A DNA stretch of 64,000 nucleotides from Chrysomallon squamiferum. Its lineage: Eukaryota; Mollusca; Gastropoda; Neomphalida; Peltospiridae. The notes under the pieces were generated by a model. The model did no database searches. It saw only the letters and a list, made by a program, of their open reading frames with translations, and was not told the DNA's origin. Shown here piece after piece: positions 10,498 to 22,692 of the stretch (positions are counted from its first letter, which is position 1; every line of letters starts with the position of its first letter). The stretch is taken from assembly GCA_012295275.1 (NCBI GenBank), contig CM022678.1, positions 2,329,781 to 2,393,780 on the forward strand, written 5' to 3'. The translations under genes and the position numbers were made by a program.

Positions 10498-10602
10498 ACT
10501 GATGTCACTCACAGTACAGCACCTCAGCAATCAGGTCTTTCTCCTGTTTTTATATCTGCTTCCACATTCCTTGCGAAAAACCCCAAAACAAAATTAAAAT
10601 AA
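10498..10602 (+). CDS. Unrecognised gene X, terminal exon candidate (block II)
   Basis: After acceptor ATTTCAG a phase-0 frame reads TDVTHSTAPQQSGLSPVF and ISASTFLAKNPKTKLK and then stops with TAA. It is phase-compatible with exon 2. The block III copy (47116-47220) has the same 105-base length and ends FLAKNPITKFR. The peptide is Ser/Thr-rich and unrecognised. An upstream AG at 10483-10484 would put a stop in frame, which is why I prefer the acceptor at 10497. Confidence 0.4.
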   Translation, partial: TDVTHSTAPQQSGLSPVFISASTFLAKNPKTKLK

Positions 10603-11002
10603 GAAAATGTTTCCCGAAATGTTGGCTGTTGACAGTACATTAGGTTGTTATAAACAGAGTTCACTGTAACATCTGTAATCTGCATAAAAACAATCTTAAT
10701 TATTTTGTCTGTAGAATAAAAAGCACACTTTCTGGAATCTTTCACAAGAAAATATAATCTCTTATGTTTGTGTAAAAACTTGAATCTCTTTCAAGTGTCA
10801 AAAAAAGAAGAAAAAAGACAACAACAGTATAATATATTTAGTCTGTTTTTACTTTGGTTTCAGTGTGCATTAAGATTAAATAATTATATGAAATACTACA
10901 TATCTACACACAATAACATAAATTAAAATACTCTTTGACACACACCTACACAATAATACATTCAAAAACCCTACACAATAACCCATTAAAATGCTCGCAG
11001 AC

Positions 11003-11004
<2 letters not shown>

Positions 11005-11041
<37 letters not shown>

Positions 11042-11064
11042 GTAATAGTAATAATAATAATAAT

Positions 11065-11101
<37 letters not shown>

Positions 11102-11104
11102 GTA

Positions 11105-11150
<46 letters not shown>
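11005..11150. repeat. AAT microsatellite with interspersed AGT
   Basis: A long AAT run with a few AGTAATAGT interruptions. The block III equivalent (47606-47715) is pure AAT and then AAGAAT units. Confidence 0.95.
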
Positions 11151-11152
<2 letters not shown>

Positions 11153-11618
11153 TATGTACTCTGCATCTGGTACTTTCTACATCTAGAGTAACACACTTTA
11201 ATTATCAACACAAACACACAAACAAAAGTACATTAAATACTTGCTGAGTCTGATGTATGTTAAAATGCTAACAAACGTTTACTCAACAAAATACATTAAA
11301 ACTATCACAGACATAAACAAAGCAACCACTAAGAATATCTTTATTAACCTTGATGAAGAATTTAACAAAATTTCTGTTTATGAATTGAAAATATTGAAGG
11401 AAATATAAATAATTCTGTTATGTTTTTTCATTGATTGAGAGTGTTTGGCTTATGTGATGTATAGTGTGTTACAAAGAAAGAAAACTATAATTGCTTTTTT
11501 TAAATTATTTTTTTATTTTTTTATTTTATTCTTTTATAAAATCAGGTAGCAATATAGTGAAAATAAATTCTGCTGGTCTTGACAGCTATTGCGCAAAGAA
11601 AGAAATTGTTGTTATTGC

Positions 11619-11652
<34 letters not shown>

Positions 11653-12129
11653 GTTATTATTATTATACTTGAGTTATTATACTTTTTTTATTTTCTCATT
11701 CTGTATGGCTGTTTCCCCCTCACACTTCAGTGTGTATGCATGTGTGTGTGTGTGTGTGTCTGCGCATGTGTGTATGTGTGAGTTTCTATTCTAATATAAA
11801 ATGAACTATATATTAAGTATATATGTTCATAAGTATGCAAGCATGTATGTATATATATGTATGTATGTATGCCTGTATCTATATTTGTGTTTCTCTCTCT
11901 CTCTCTCTGTATGTGTGTATGTGTGTGTATGGATGTTACTGTGTGTATGTGTAAAGAAAGTGACCATGTTTTCATTCATGAAGGGGAAGTAACTTTACTT
12001 TTGCTACAGAGGATTTCAGTTAATAAACAGGTATTATGTTTGAAATAAAAATAATAATAAAAAGAAAATTAAAAAAAAAGTTAAAAAGTTAAAATAAAAG
12101 ATTATATATAAAATAATAAAAGCATTGTA

Positions 12130-12720
12130 TGTCTAAATGGAAAAATAATTTTATTTAATATTAGCTGTTTCTGGTATCATAGACAGAGAAATACAGACTG
12201 TTTTTTCAGGTCAATGCAAGGTATTTCATATAAATATTGAAGACAGTTAAATAAACATAAAAATTTACAAACTACAAGCAGAGTGATGAATAAAACCTGG
12301 ACCCAACCTGGGACTTGATTTGAAAACTCGTCTTGTTCTGTACGTTCTACAGCTATAATACTAAAGGATATTTTAGAATTTTGTTTGAAACAATAAATAA
12401 ATAAATAAACAAACAAACAAATGTGTGTTACTGTGTGTGTGAGTGTGTGTGTGTGTCTGATAAAAACATTTTATTTAATATTAAGAGTATCTTGTATCAG
12501 AGACAGAGAAATACAAGTTGATTGTTCAAGTCATTGTAAGGTATTTGATGTAAATATTGAAAACAGAAATATAAAAATTTACAAACTGCAACCAGAGCGA
12601 AAAGTCAATTTGAATAAAACCTAGACACAACCTCAGTCTAGTTTTGAAAATCAAACATAACATTTAAGTATATTTTAGAATTTTAACTAACAGTTATGTT
12701 CTTATTGTTTTATTATAGTG
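12130..12720. repeat. Local tandem duplication, unit about 300 bp
   Basis: The sequence from TTTTATTTAATATTA through CAGAGAAATACA, AGGTATTT and AATAAAACCT to TTTTAGAATTTT occurs twice (about 12145-12380 and 12465-12680). The two are separated by AAATA/CAAA and GT repeats. Block III has the same pair (48750-49280), so the duplication predates the block duplication. Confidence 0.8.
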
Positions 12721-12921
12721 AAGTATGTATACAGGTATGTCTCTTTATTTGCTTGTGTGTGTGTGTATTTCTATATGTATGTATATGTTAGTAATTTAAA
12801 CAAATACAATATTTACTTATTTATAATTCAGTTTAATCCATCTTTAGACTTTAGGTGAGTGCATATTATTATACATTGTACATATTTTATTTCATTTTAT
12901 TATTATTATTATTATTATTAT

Positions 12922-12953
<32 letters not shown>

Positions 12954-13073
12954 ACATTTTATCACAACACTGTATTATATTTTTTCATATAATTTGATTT
13001 ATTTACTACTACTACTACAAATAAAATAAAAGTTAAAAGAAAATACATTATTTCGAGAATTTTATAACACAGA

Positions 13074-13205
13074 ATGGATGTAAATCAATATGTTGAAATA
13101 TTAGATACAGGAAGAATTAAATGTGTATCACTAAATGCTATGAACGATAAAGAATCTGATAAACTTTGCACTAACACGTCACTAAATATTTCTATTAATA
13201 TCTAA
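13074..13205 (+). CDS. Conserved 43-codon open frame, block II
   Basis: Reads MDVNQYVEIL ... GRIKCVSLNAMNDKESDKLC ... NISI and ends at TAA. The block III copy (49661-49792) differs at only a few residues (DT to AT, final I to T). In block I (1-120) the same sequence has lost a base and is frameshifted. No family was recognised, and the bases around it are equally conserved, so this may be chance. Confidence 0.25.
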   Translation: MDVNQYVEILDTGRIKCVSLNAMNDKESDKLCTNTSLNISINI

Positions 13206-13890
13206 CAGATTTCCTCGTCATAAGAGGTGTATCACTGATCTTAGTACTGTGTACGGTTAAATATTTTATTTAATCATCTGAACTGTGTGATAAATTATTG
13301 CATTTGGATGTGTGTGTATATCGGTGTGAGTGTAATAATATTGTTACCGGTGAAAGCAGAATAAATAAATTATCTATCGTTATTCTTTTCTTTTTTTGTT
13401 CTATTTGATTAATTATTGTTATGTCATTATTATTATTATTATTATTTGTTTATTTATTTATTTATTTTTCTCATTTTGTATTTTTCACTAAGAAATGGTG
13501 TTAGAATTGAATTTCATTTAATATTATATTAAAGGTGCTTTGATTTTCATTGTGGAATTATACTAAAGAAAACGGATATTCTCTTAGAAAAAGAGCTCTC
13601 TTTTTAAGAGGAAGTTTAATGAACACTTTGTAATGGCTGCTTCCATGTGAAGTACAAATCGTTATCGAACGATTATGTCAAATGATACGAGAGGAATAAC
13701 TGGTCCTGAAGTTACATTAAACTGACTGAATTCGACAGAGCTGCTATGATGGGTGATGCAGTGATAATTAAAATCACAACTCTTTGAAATAATGAAAATC
13801 ATTGGATCATTTATTTTATTAAATATTAAAAATAATGTTATATTTCTTTCAATTTTCAAAAGTTAAATACCAGTGTAAGTGTTCAAGAAT

Positions 13891-13923
13891 ATGGACGTAA
13901 AGCTGAAGAGGTTCGACCTTTGT
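13891..13923 (+). CDS. Candidate short first coding exon (11 codons), block II
   Basis: The same MDVKLKRFDLC exon and gtaagtt donor as at 838-870, with TTC instead of TTT for Phe. Confidence 0.35.
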
Positions 13924-14599
13924 GTAAGTTAATTTATTTATATTATTTTTAAGTGTGTATAAATTATTATATTAAATACAACATTTTTTGGTTTCCAGTT
14001 CGTAGTTGGAAATAAACCATAAAGTCATCAAAAGTTCTCAGAAATCTGAACTAGATTCATATACTTTTCAAATCAAATCAAGAACTACTTAAAATTGAAA
14101 AATATTTGTAAATTGTCCAATATTTGTACTTATTTAAGTTATTAATGAATCGTGAATTGTTTTTATTTGTTTGCATATTACTAAAAGTTATGTTAATATA
14201 CCTGTCCTTGTCATACTATTTTCCTGTGCCGTAGACGATGCACATAAAATATTTTTTATTATTAATTTAAAAAACAAGATTAGCCACTGCATTAAGACTG
14301 TGAGTTTTCTCTTTCACTACTTTTGTTTCTGACAACACTGTATAATGAGTACTAGTATTTGAATTTACCTGTATTGTATAATATGTATCTATGGCTTCCA
14401 GGTAAATCTTTGGCCTCCAGCCTACATGTATAACTAGTATTTGAATTTACCTGTATTATGGTCAGTGCTTGCAGGTGAATCTGTGGCTTGGCCTATGAAT
14501 TTACCTGTGTTACACAGTTTATAGGTGTGGCTTACAGGTAAAACTGTGTAACCTGTTCAGCACTGTTACACCTGTACAGGTTTTGTTTTGTTCACACAG

Positions 14600-14783
14600 G
14601 TACGGGCCACATGAAGTGTTAAGGAAGGAAGACTTCAGCATGAAGGGACAGCTGACCTGTACAGGTTTTGTTTTGTTCACACAGGTACACGTGAAGTGAT
14701 GAGAAAGGAAGACTTCAGCATGAAGGGACAGCTGACCTGTACAACACTGTTACACCTGTACAGGTTATGTTTTGTTCACACAG
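14600..14783 (+). repeat. Tandem copies of the MTR3 exon 5' part with its splice acceptor
   Basis: Two partial units (acceptors at 14599 and 14683) precede the full exon at 14784. Each carries TTTTGTTCACACAG, the first about 60 exon bases up to CAGCTGACCTGT, then jumps back to intron sequence at a shared CCTGTACA. Only the last unit continues into the rest of the exon. Block III has four partial units before its full exon. Confidence 0.9.
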
Positions 14784-14958
14784 GTATGGGCCACGTGAAG
14801 TGTTAAGGAAGGAAGACTTCAGCATGAAGGGACAGCTGACCTGTGAGTTCAAGTTTGCAACGTTTTCCTGCAGACAACGTCGACAACACCAGCAAGACAG
14901 CGAGGAGAAAGACTACTCACTTCAAATCCTGGAAGCTCTTGAACCAGCTGTCTGTCTG
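14784..14958 (+). CDS. EXOSC6: EXOSC6/MTR3-like exosome subunit, single exon (block II, intact)
   Basis: EXOSC6/MTR3 is an RNase PH-fold ring subunit of the RNA exosome. This 175-base exon (acceptor ACACAG, donor GTAAGT) reads YGPREVLRKEDFSMKGQL and continues CEFKFATFS, RRQHQQDSEEKDYSLQI and LEALEPAVCL. Human EXOSC6 has the same order: GPRQ, then GRLLCDFRRAPF, then EERELALALQEALEPAVRL (recalled, not searched). The preceding residues (a KGSAYLEAGGTKVLC-like strand) and the rest of the RNase PH domain are not in this block, so this is an exon fragment captured in the duplication or an exon of a gene broken by rearrangement. The block III homologue has a 14-base deletion; block I lacks the exon. 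Confidence 0.75.
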
Positions 14959-15348
14959 GTAAGTTTGTATGTCTCTGTCTGTCTGGTGAGTTTGTATGTG
15001 TGTCTCTCTGTCTGTCTGGTGAGTTTGTATGTCTCTATCTGTCTGGTGAGTCTGTATGTGTGTCTGTCTGTCTGGTTAGTTTATATGTCTCTATCTGTCA
15101 GTCTGTCTATTTGTTATAATTTATAAACTAATATATAATTTAACCTTAATGATAAAAACACTAATTGTACAATAATCTAAAAAATAATGATGGCAGAAAC
15201 TTAAAACAAAATAAATTGACCATTTTGTTGCACACTTTACTTTATGAATTTTCTTTTTTTGCAGAGAAAAATTGATGCATTTTTTATTATTTGTGTTTAC
15301 ACTAAAAAAAAGCACCTAAAAATACAAGCCTAAATGATTTCCTGTGCT

Positions 15349-15495
15349 TTAAAGTAGTTGTATTACAGGTTTGTTCTTCCATTTGTGCTGAATACTTTGT
15401 TTCAGTTGATCAATGGTCCTAGGTTGATTAGCATAAACTGCGTTTTTTAGAACTCCCCATAGAAAGAAATCAGGTGTTGTCAATTCCAGGGATCT
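15349..15495 (-). pseudogene. Mariner/IS630-like transposase C-terminal remnant (block II)
   Basis: The minus strand reads RSLELTTPDFFLWGVLKNAV, then YANQPRTIDQLKQSIQHKWK and a stop. This is the familiar (S)PDLTPPDFFLWGxLK segment that carries the third catalytic acidic residue in DDE/D transposases of the Tc1/mariner-IS630 group. The expected Asp before LT is Glu here and Asp in block III. A terminal-repeat-like GGGACACCCTGTATA lies at about 15796-15810. The rest of the transposase is missing, so this is a dead copy. Confidence 0.7.
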
Positions 15496-15943
15496 TGCAA
15501 GTAATTCTTAATAATGAAGATACATTCATTTAAATCTAAAGTTCTTCGCTGTATTTTTAAGAGTGAGGGTACAATTTCAAGTCAAACCATGGAGAGTCCA
15601 GTAGCACGCGCTAAAACAGAAGTCTCGATCACAAAGAACACTACAATCAGGTAACAAAAATCATTCCAAAGACTACTACTGACAGAAGAAAATGAATAGT
15701 TCAAAAGATAATATAAAATGACATAAAAGATGGAATTAAATTTGTTATTTTTAATATCTAATTTTATTTAAGTCTGTGGTTCGGTTAATTTGGGGACACC
15801 CTGTATATTAGTTCTAACTAATAAATAAATAACTTTGAATTTTTTCCCTTAAATGATAGTTTCAAAATAAATTATTATGTTTTCATTTTTAGTCAGAGAA
15901 AAGGCTCTGTTTCTGTTAAAACAAATTTATTCTTTATTTACAG

Positions 15944-16097
15944 ATTGTCCAATGAGATGACTGGTGGGTGTGGTTACAGTAACCAGTAAAACAGAAACCT
16001 GTCAATCAAAATCTTTGACATGGGAGGTAGAAGGAAAAGCTCATCTGTTGACCCAGATCAGTCCACTGCAGAGCTCGAAGTAGTGATAGTGAAATAG
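15944..16097 (+). pseudogene. FAM167-like first coding exon, block II copy
   Basis: Homologue of 1895-2037 with the same acceptor. The ATG at 16020 opens MGGRRKSSSVDPDQSTAELEVV, but the donor bases (GAGTAG in block I) are changed to GATAG and the frame stops shortly after. The following N-terminal FAM167 exon is absent from this block, so the exon has no partner. Confidence 0.4.
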
Positions 16098-16479
16098 TAG
16101 GACAGAACACAGTGTGCAATTAAGTGTGAAAACAGTGTCTACTGAAGTAGTATCAACTTTGTCAGTCTGTCTGTCTCTCTGTCATTGCTCTCTTCATATT
16201 ATTAAAAACTAAAATTACTTCCTCAGTATCAAAGCAATACTACTTCTACTAGTATTACTGTTCTACTATTAATACGATATGTTTATAATTTGGTTTCAGT
16301 AATAATTTAGTTTTTGTTTATTTTATCAAATCATTTACGTGTGTACTGTGACAGTAGCTCGTTCGGTGTTGGACGAGTTGCCTCCCTTCATCTGTTTATT
16401 TATTTATTATTATATTCGTTTATTGAATTTTTAATCTTCCTTAAATTTTATTTTGATTTACTTTTACTACTACTGCTAC

Positions 16480-16667
16480 TATTACTGTTATCATTATTAT
16501 CATCATCATCATCATCATTATTATTATTATTATTATTTCTTTCTTGTCATAAGGATAATCTCTGTTTACTTATTTTATTTTTATTTACTAGTACTATTAT
16601 TACTATCATCATAATCATCATCATTATTATTCCTTTGTTGATAATCTCCCTTTAATTATTTTACTAT

Positions 16668-16698
<31 letters not shown>

Positions 16699-16815
16699 GC
16701 TGCTACTACTACTATTACTATTACTACTGCTACTATTACTGTTACTACTACTACTACTATTACTACTACTCCCACTACTACTGCTGCTACTACTACTACT
16801 ACTACTACTACTGTT
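16480..16815. repeat. ACT/ATC/ATT triplet tract
   Basis: Dense ACT, ATC and ATT triplets directly before the FAM167 C-terminal exon. The poly-Ser and poly-Val frames on the minus strand are translations of these repeats. Confidence 0.93.
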
Positions 16816-16826
16816 TCTATATTTAG

Positions 16827-17091
16827 ATTGAACTTCGGCGACAAGACCAGTCACTCTCCAGACAGCTTCTCGGCATTAGACGTGACCTGTCACAACTCAC
16901 ACTGAGTCGAAGCTGCGAGAGGCACCAGGACATGCTGGATGATGCACAGTGGGAAATGGGAAATGGAGGAATTTCAGCAACTGTCAAGAGTGCTCGATAT
17001 TCCGTGCTACAGCTGTCTGTCTCCAGATCCTCTTAAACATATCGGTGTAACAAAACTGAACATCAGCACAAGACGATTTTCAACTTGTTAG
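16827..17091 (+). pseudogene. FAM167: FAM167-like C-terminal exon, frameshifted (block II)
   Basis: After acceptor TATTTAG the phase-0 frame reads IELRRQDQSLSRQLLGIRRD and continues through ERHQDMLDDAQWEM. This is the family's coiled-coil core (compare [19 protein letters not shown] and RRMLNDATYELEE in FAM167A, recalled). A 7-base duplication then occurs (GGGAAATGGGAAATGG near 16950). The family C-terminus HIGVTKLNISTRRFSTC is still legible but lies in another frame, ending at TAG 17089-17091. The block III copy lacks this insertion, so the lesion arose here after duplication, or it is an assembly error. Confidence 0.82.
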
Positions 17092-18315
17092 TTTTAAATA
17101 TCTTATTTTAATATTTATTTGATTTTGCTTCATTCTATTTTATTTTTTATTTTATTTATAGTTTTATTATTATTACTGTATTATATTATTATTATTGTTA
17201 TTGTTTTTATTATTATTATTTTATTTTTTTCGACGACATTGTTAAATATTTCAATGAACAAAAGGATCAATGAAAATGATGTTGGAAAAAATATAAACTA
17301 ATCAAAAAGTTACAATGAAATGTTAACAAACTAACAATAAATTTGTACACGCATTTTAAAATGGTCTCTAGATCTGTTGACATTAATTCTAGATGTAGAT
17401 ATTTATCACATTACTTTTGATTTTCTTGTTTAGTTCATGCATGGAACAAACATAGTTGTTAAAGACTTGGAAATTAAAACAACTGGAAAATGTGATCCTG
17501 TCTTTGTATACTGATGTAGATATTAATACTCTAGTAGACTATTTCTGTTACTTTATTTCAGATACATCAACAACATACACATAATACATTTCAACAAAGA
17601 TATTGAATATTTATTTATTAATTTACGTATAACAACGATAACAGCATAAATGTAATAAAGTTCAATGAAAATAATGTTGAATATTTGAATATAATAATGA
17701 CAACAACATAAATGCAATACTGTTCAATACAAAATATTGAATGTTTATTTAATGGTTTACATACAATGATGAATGCTATTGATGGTTATTTAAATTGTTT
17801 TGACAAACTAAATATTTATGCCCTTGTTTTGTAAATCAAATAAATAAATCTTTTATTTTTGTTTTTATTCGTCTTTTTTGTTGTATGTTTTTAATTGTGT
17901 GACCCATGCATATTTGTTAATATTTATGTATGAGAATGTATGTGTTTTGAATATGTCTATGGATTTGGATAAGATCATTTTTTAAAAATATATCCGTACA
18001 TGTTGTTTGTGTTCGTTTTTTTTTTCTTAATTATTTTTTTTTCATTTCTCTTCATTATCTGTGATTTTCTTTTTCACACTTACATTGCACATTAGGGTGG
18101 TTTTATTCTTGTACGGACATTTGTTATAATTACTTCTGTGTTTTATTACTTTTCTTTACATCAGTACACTTTCCAGCAATCTTACCGAATTTAAATTTTA
18201 TAAATATATTTAAATACATCAGTTGTTTAATCACGTATTATGGTTAAACGATTAGTATTGATTTACAACAATACACGCATTTTCAATAATACGCATACAA
18301 ACATTCTCACTTTTT
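17092..18315. other. 3' flank of the FAM167 exon, block II
   Basis: AT-rich sequence with AATAAA-type signals (for example near 17328 and 17838-17850), consistent with a 3' untranslated region. Collinear with 53824-55108. No other exon seen. Confidence 0.55.
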
Positions 18316-20080
18316 GTAAATGCAGTCACTGTTGACTGTTTATTTAAAATTTAACAGTCAAACATTTCAGTGGCGTTCCCAGGGAGATCCGAACTTGGCT
18401 TTCGTTTCAGTTTTCATTTAATAGTAATTATGAACTAATAAAATTACAATATTTCTCTTTTACCTAATTAATTTTTTGCATTGTTGTATTTGTTCGTAAC
18501 TGTTAATGCCCGCATTGATAATACAGGAAAACATTAGATATCCAAACAAACGGTATATTTTAAGTGGGTATGCAGGAAGTAGGCCTGACTCTGTGACTGT
18601 TTTTTTTCTGCATTGCGCACCAGTGGCTGCCTTTTTGTTGTATTGACTGGCTGTTGTTTTAGAAAGATGGTATCTGTAAGGGTTCAGCCATCTCATAAAG
18701 CAGACGATGGAGGCCGAAATAATTTTGTAAATGTTTGAGAATGAAATCTTTATTATTAAAACTTAATGTTTTCGCTCTAGTTAACTTTTCAAGTAAACAA
18801 GTTTGAACCTCGATTTCTGGTCCAAGCCGCAGCCCGGTTTATATTTTACATGACCCACATGATTTAAAACGGTGCGATGTTGCTAAGTGTTGCATCAGAG
18901 AACAAGAATGTAAACTTTCTTATTATTTTTTATCTGGATAAACATTAAAATTTACTTTGATTCCTTACAATAATTCTATTTTTCACTGAATAAAACAATT
19001 ATTAAAAAGTAAAGATGATCATAAATTATTGTAATCACTGTAGCATGTACCAACATCAATTTAACTCGTAACGGCACAAATTACGTCACCGGAACAAAAT
19101 GGGTGCAAACTACACCTGAATAAAAAATAACCCAGTTTAAAAAGTTTGATTAAGTTGAACAAGTAGTTACGAAAGGCGCAGGACATCATGGTTAGGTAAT
19201 GTGAACAACCATCCTTATCTTTATCAGTGAAAATCATAAAAAGTTCAGAAAATAGATGTAAAATAAGCCAAGATGGCAGCGTCGAACGCCGATCAGGGTT
19301 TACAAACTTTTAAACGTATTCCTTCATAATGCAATCAATTCTACATGGATTATTAAAAGTAATTTGGGGAAATATAATCAATACCTCGTATACAAAAATA
19401 TCTGTTAATGAGTAGAAATTGCAACAAAGGACGAAACGGTTTTTTTTGGGGTTTTTTTTGTTAACTTTGATGTCATACCATCAGATATTATTACACGTCG
19501 CCAGCCCCCCCAAAATAAATAAATAATAATAATAAAAAAGAAGTAAAAAAAATAATATGAAGATGACAATTTTCATTAGGCACCATAATGTGGACACGTT
19601 ACTCTGCTGAAACTCCATAGCAGACAGCTCTGAGTACATAGTTCTAAAACGATACTTGAAACCATAATAATTTTAAAAAATGTTTGTTTTTTAATATTTA
19701 TTTCCATTTTCAGTGCATTAGAGGTGGTATTTACATGTAAAAAGCAAATTGATCACGTGTTACTTGAATCATTGCCGTGATACATTCATTATAATGCATG
19801 ATACCAGTTTTACAACAGAAAACTGAAATAAAACAAAATAAAAATAAAAATAATAAAATGTAAAGGTCCATCAATTGGCCATATACAAAAATTAGTTAAA
19901 ATTTCAGTCTTTTTCATTAAAACAAAAAGCATTCAATTTCTAAAAAATACTATTATGAATAGAAGTAATGAGTTTCCAATTTTTATTTTTTAAAAATCAT
20001 TGGTCCAATTACTACAGAATGATTTTTAAAAGCTTAAACAACTTTTGAACATCTTTAACAATTTTATATTATTATTATTA

Positions 20081-20141
<61 letters not shown>

Positions 20142-22692
20142 CATTATTATTGTATAATATCACATTTTTCAGTAATAGAATTAATTTCATCCCATCACAA
20201 AAGTAATAAACTTTTTATGATTTCAGGCATTGTTAACCCAGTGTAAAGTTAAGGTCCAGTCCACTAAACAGTTAACAAGAATTCACATATCAAAAACAAA
20301 AGAACAAGTTGCATAAACACTTAACATCTTTTATTTTATGAAAGTTAAATAAAAACATTAAATTTTGTTCAGTCCACTGAAACAAATTCCAAGTTGGTTT
20401 GTATGAAGTCAGAGTTCATGAATTATTTTATGCTTTCAACATATTTTAAAAGTAAAAGTTAACAGATCCCAGAATATTTCTCATTGACTGATGACTTCTT
20501 GCACAAGAACGAGCGAATGAATGCAAAAGAATGAAAGTACGATTTCTTGCCATGTACAAACTACAGGTTGTTTTCTATATATATATATATATTTTTATAA
20601 TAAATTGTTTACAAATAATTTCTTTAAGCATTTAAAAGATGCTTTCTCTAATTAAATATACATGTATTTAGTAATACAAGAAATTATTTGTAAAACCAAT
20701 TAACATTATGTAAAGGTATTAAAATTTGAATACTGTATTATTTACAGATGTTTATAAAGATGATAGCTGCCAACCACAGCAGAGATGTACATTAACATGA
20801 AATCATGAAGTGATCAAAATTTGGAATTTAGAATGTAGCAGACTATTGAAAGCTGGAGGCTACAAATTCTCAAAGTGTATTTATACAAACGGGCAATGAA
20901 GAAAAAATGTACAACTTGTGACAGCATCAACCTGATTTGAAGTATTTCTCACTATTTTATAATTATTTGTTCCAAACACTAAAAGTTAACCAAGTTCATA
21001 TGTTGTATTAAATAAATAATGCATTTTAAAGAATTTTTAATTTTTAAATCTAATTGAATACAAGTAAATATGAATAGTTAGAATTGAAAGTATGGTCTGC
21101 TGATAAACTCAATGTTAAATTATCTATGTGTTTAAACTGCTTTAAATTTATTGTAATATTTGCCTGGAAAAATGGGAATATTTTACTATGATTTATAAAA
21201 CAAGTGTTACAAAGGCTGGTAAATAAGCTGAGAAAAACGAATTAGTTTTTTAACAGCAAGTAATTGGCAATAAGAAAATGAAACAAATGTGAAAAATGGA
21301 ACAATTAGATTTTTTTTACATCACAGTATTATCACATAATAACATGTTTCTTTGAGTCTCAGATTAAATCTGTGGTTAAAGGTCCAATAACAAGAAAACT
21401 GCTACATGTTCTGTGTGACTGACTACACTGTCTCTCTCCTCTCTGTATTTACATTTTTATTTTTATGGAAGTGATAGTTACTGTGACTCCAAAATGCCCA
21501 AAATGTGCTTCAGTGATACATGACTGGCCAAGGCAGAATTGTTAAAGCTTTGTTTTGCACTCTGTCAAACTGTTAAGTTAAATATTAATGGTTTTTATGT
21601 GAGTGTACTGCAGTTTGAGAAAAACATGATGCACTGAACTGTCACAGTGAAATCAGTTGTAACTGTCATTCAGAAACATGGAACATCATTCTTTTGTTAA
21701 TCATCACAAAGTTGTAATTACTTGTCACATGTTGTCATCGTCTGTATTTTCTCCAGGTGTATTTTTATGACATTTCCATTTGTATCATTTATATCACATG
21801 ATTTACTATGGTAACAGTATAATTAAAACTATTCAGATATTATATATACATTTATTTTGTTTATATAATTTAATGCAAATGACAAAACTAATAATATAAT
21901 TTAATTCTTTCTAACTGTTCTGATAATTATTATATTTACTACAAAACTGATATATATCTTAGCACAACTATTGTGATAATTTTATTTACTACAAACCTAT
22001 GATATAATTTAGAATAACTATTGTGATAATTATTACATTTCTTCAAAACTAAGGTTTAAGTTAATATAGCTATTCTAATAGTTATTATATTTACAATAAA
22101 CTACAGTATATCTGTATGACTATTGTGATAATTATTTTATAGATATAATTTAGTACTGCAACTGACAAAACATCCTACAAATGCTTTGTGATAATTATTA
22201 GTTAATTGTTATAAAATATTTTGAATGAACTGATTTGAATATGATGTAAGAGTAATTAGTTACAACAATATTAAGTTTTCGCTTTAGCAGTATTGTGATA
22301 ATTATGATTTCATGAGTATTTTTATATAATAATCTAACATCAGTATTTACAAAATGAGGACATTTATTAAAACAATTCTCATTTCATTATTTAAAATACT
22401 TTCAAGAATATATTTATGGAATAAAAGTTGAGAATGCAGTTTGAGCTGTTTTCATTTAGGCAGAGCTGAATGACATATCAAATAGTATGCACTGTCTGTG
22501 GGTAGGTGTAAATGAAATATCACTTGTTGTTAATAAGAAAGAATAGCCTATGAAGTGACAGCAGCGGATTTCTTCTTTTGTTATCTCAATGTTCCTTAAT
22601 CTTATGTCTCTTCTGATATAAATAAAAAGAATTAGATAATTAAAAAAAAATGTTCCTCCTTTTATATTAAAAATTATATTATTTTTTTACAG
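18316..22692 (+). promoter_or_regulatory. Upstream region and 5' intron of unit A
   Basis: Large parts match the upstream region of unit B. For example, 18325-18470 pairs with 33267-33410 (a motif around CACTGTTGACTGTTTATTTAAAATTT), 18810-18900 with 34010-34110, and 21660-21740 with 35580-35650. A CG-containing patch with AAGATGGCAGCGTCGAACGCC (about 19270-19290) could be a YY1-type initiator. The first coding exon begins 10 bases after a splice acceptor, so at least one 5' untranslated exon must lie here. I could not fix its boundaries. An ATT microsatellite sits at 20067-20150. Confidence 0.45.

Larger units (their letters stand above)
10603..13073. other. Non-coding stretch, block II
   Basis: Holds an AAT microsatellite (11005-11150), ATT (11623-11665), GT and TATG/CT runs (11735-11935) and a local duplication (12130-12720). 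Open frames here are microsatellite translations. No exon with splice signals was recognised. Confidence 0.6.
6501..18315 (+). repeat. Segmental duplication block II
   Basis: This stretch is collinear with block III (about 43680-55108) over its entire length, apart from repeat-number changes and small indels. Matches include the 54-bp and 57-bp minisatellites, three exons of an unrecognised gene, the AT palindrome, the MTR3 exon, the transposase remnant and the FAM167 last exon. Homology fades near 18315/55108. The copies lie about 37 kb apart in direct orientation with the STAND/ankyrin units A and B between them. Confidence 0.9.

Noticed and set aside
10876-11217. Hydrophobic poly-Ile frames on both strands
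   Set aside because: AAT/ATT microsatellite read in frame; no splice sites, start context or conservation beyond the repeat.
16627-16854. Poly-Ser and poly-Val minus-strand frames (also 53363-53593)
   Set aside because: Triplet-repeat translations; the only real coding sequence here is the plus-strand FAM167 exon that overlaps the end.
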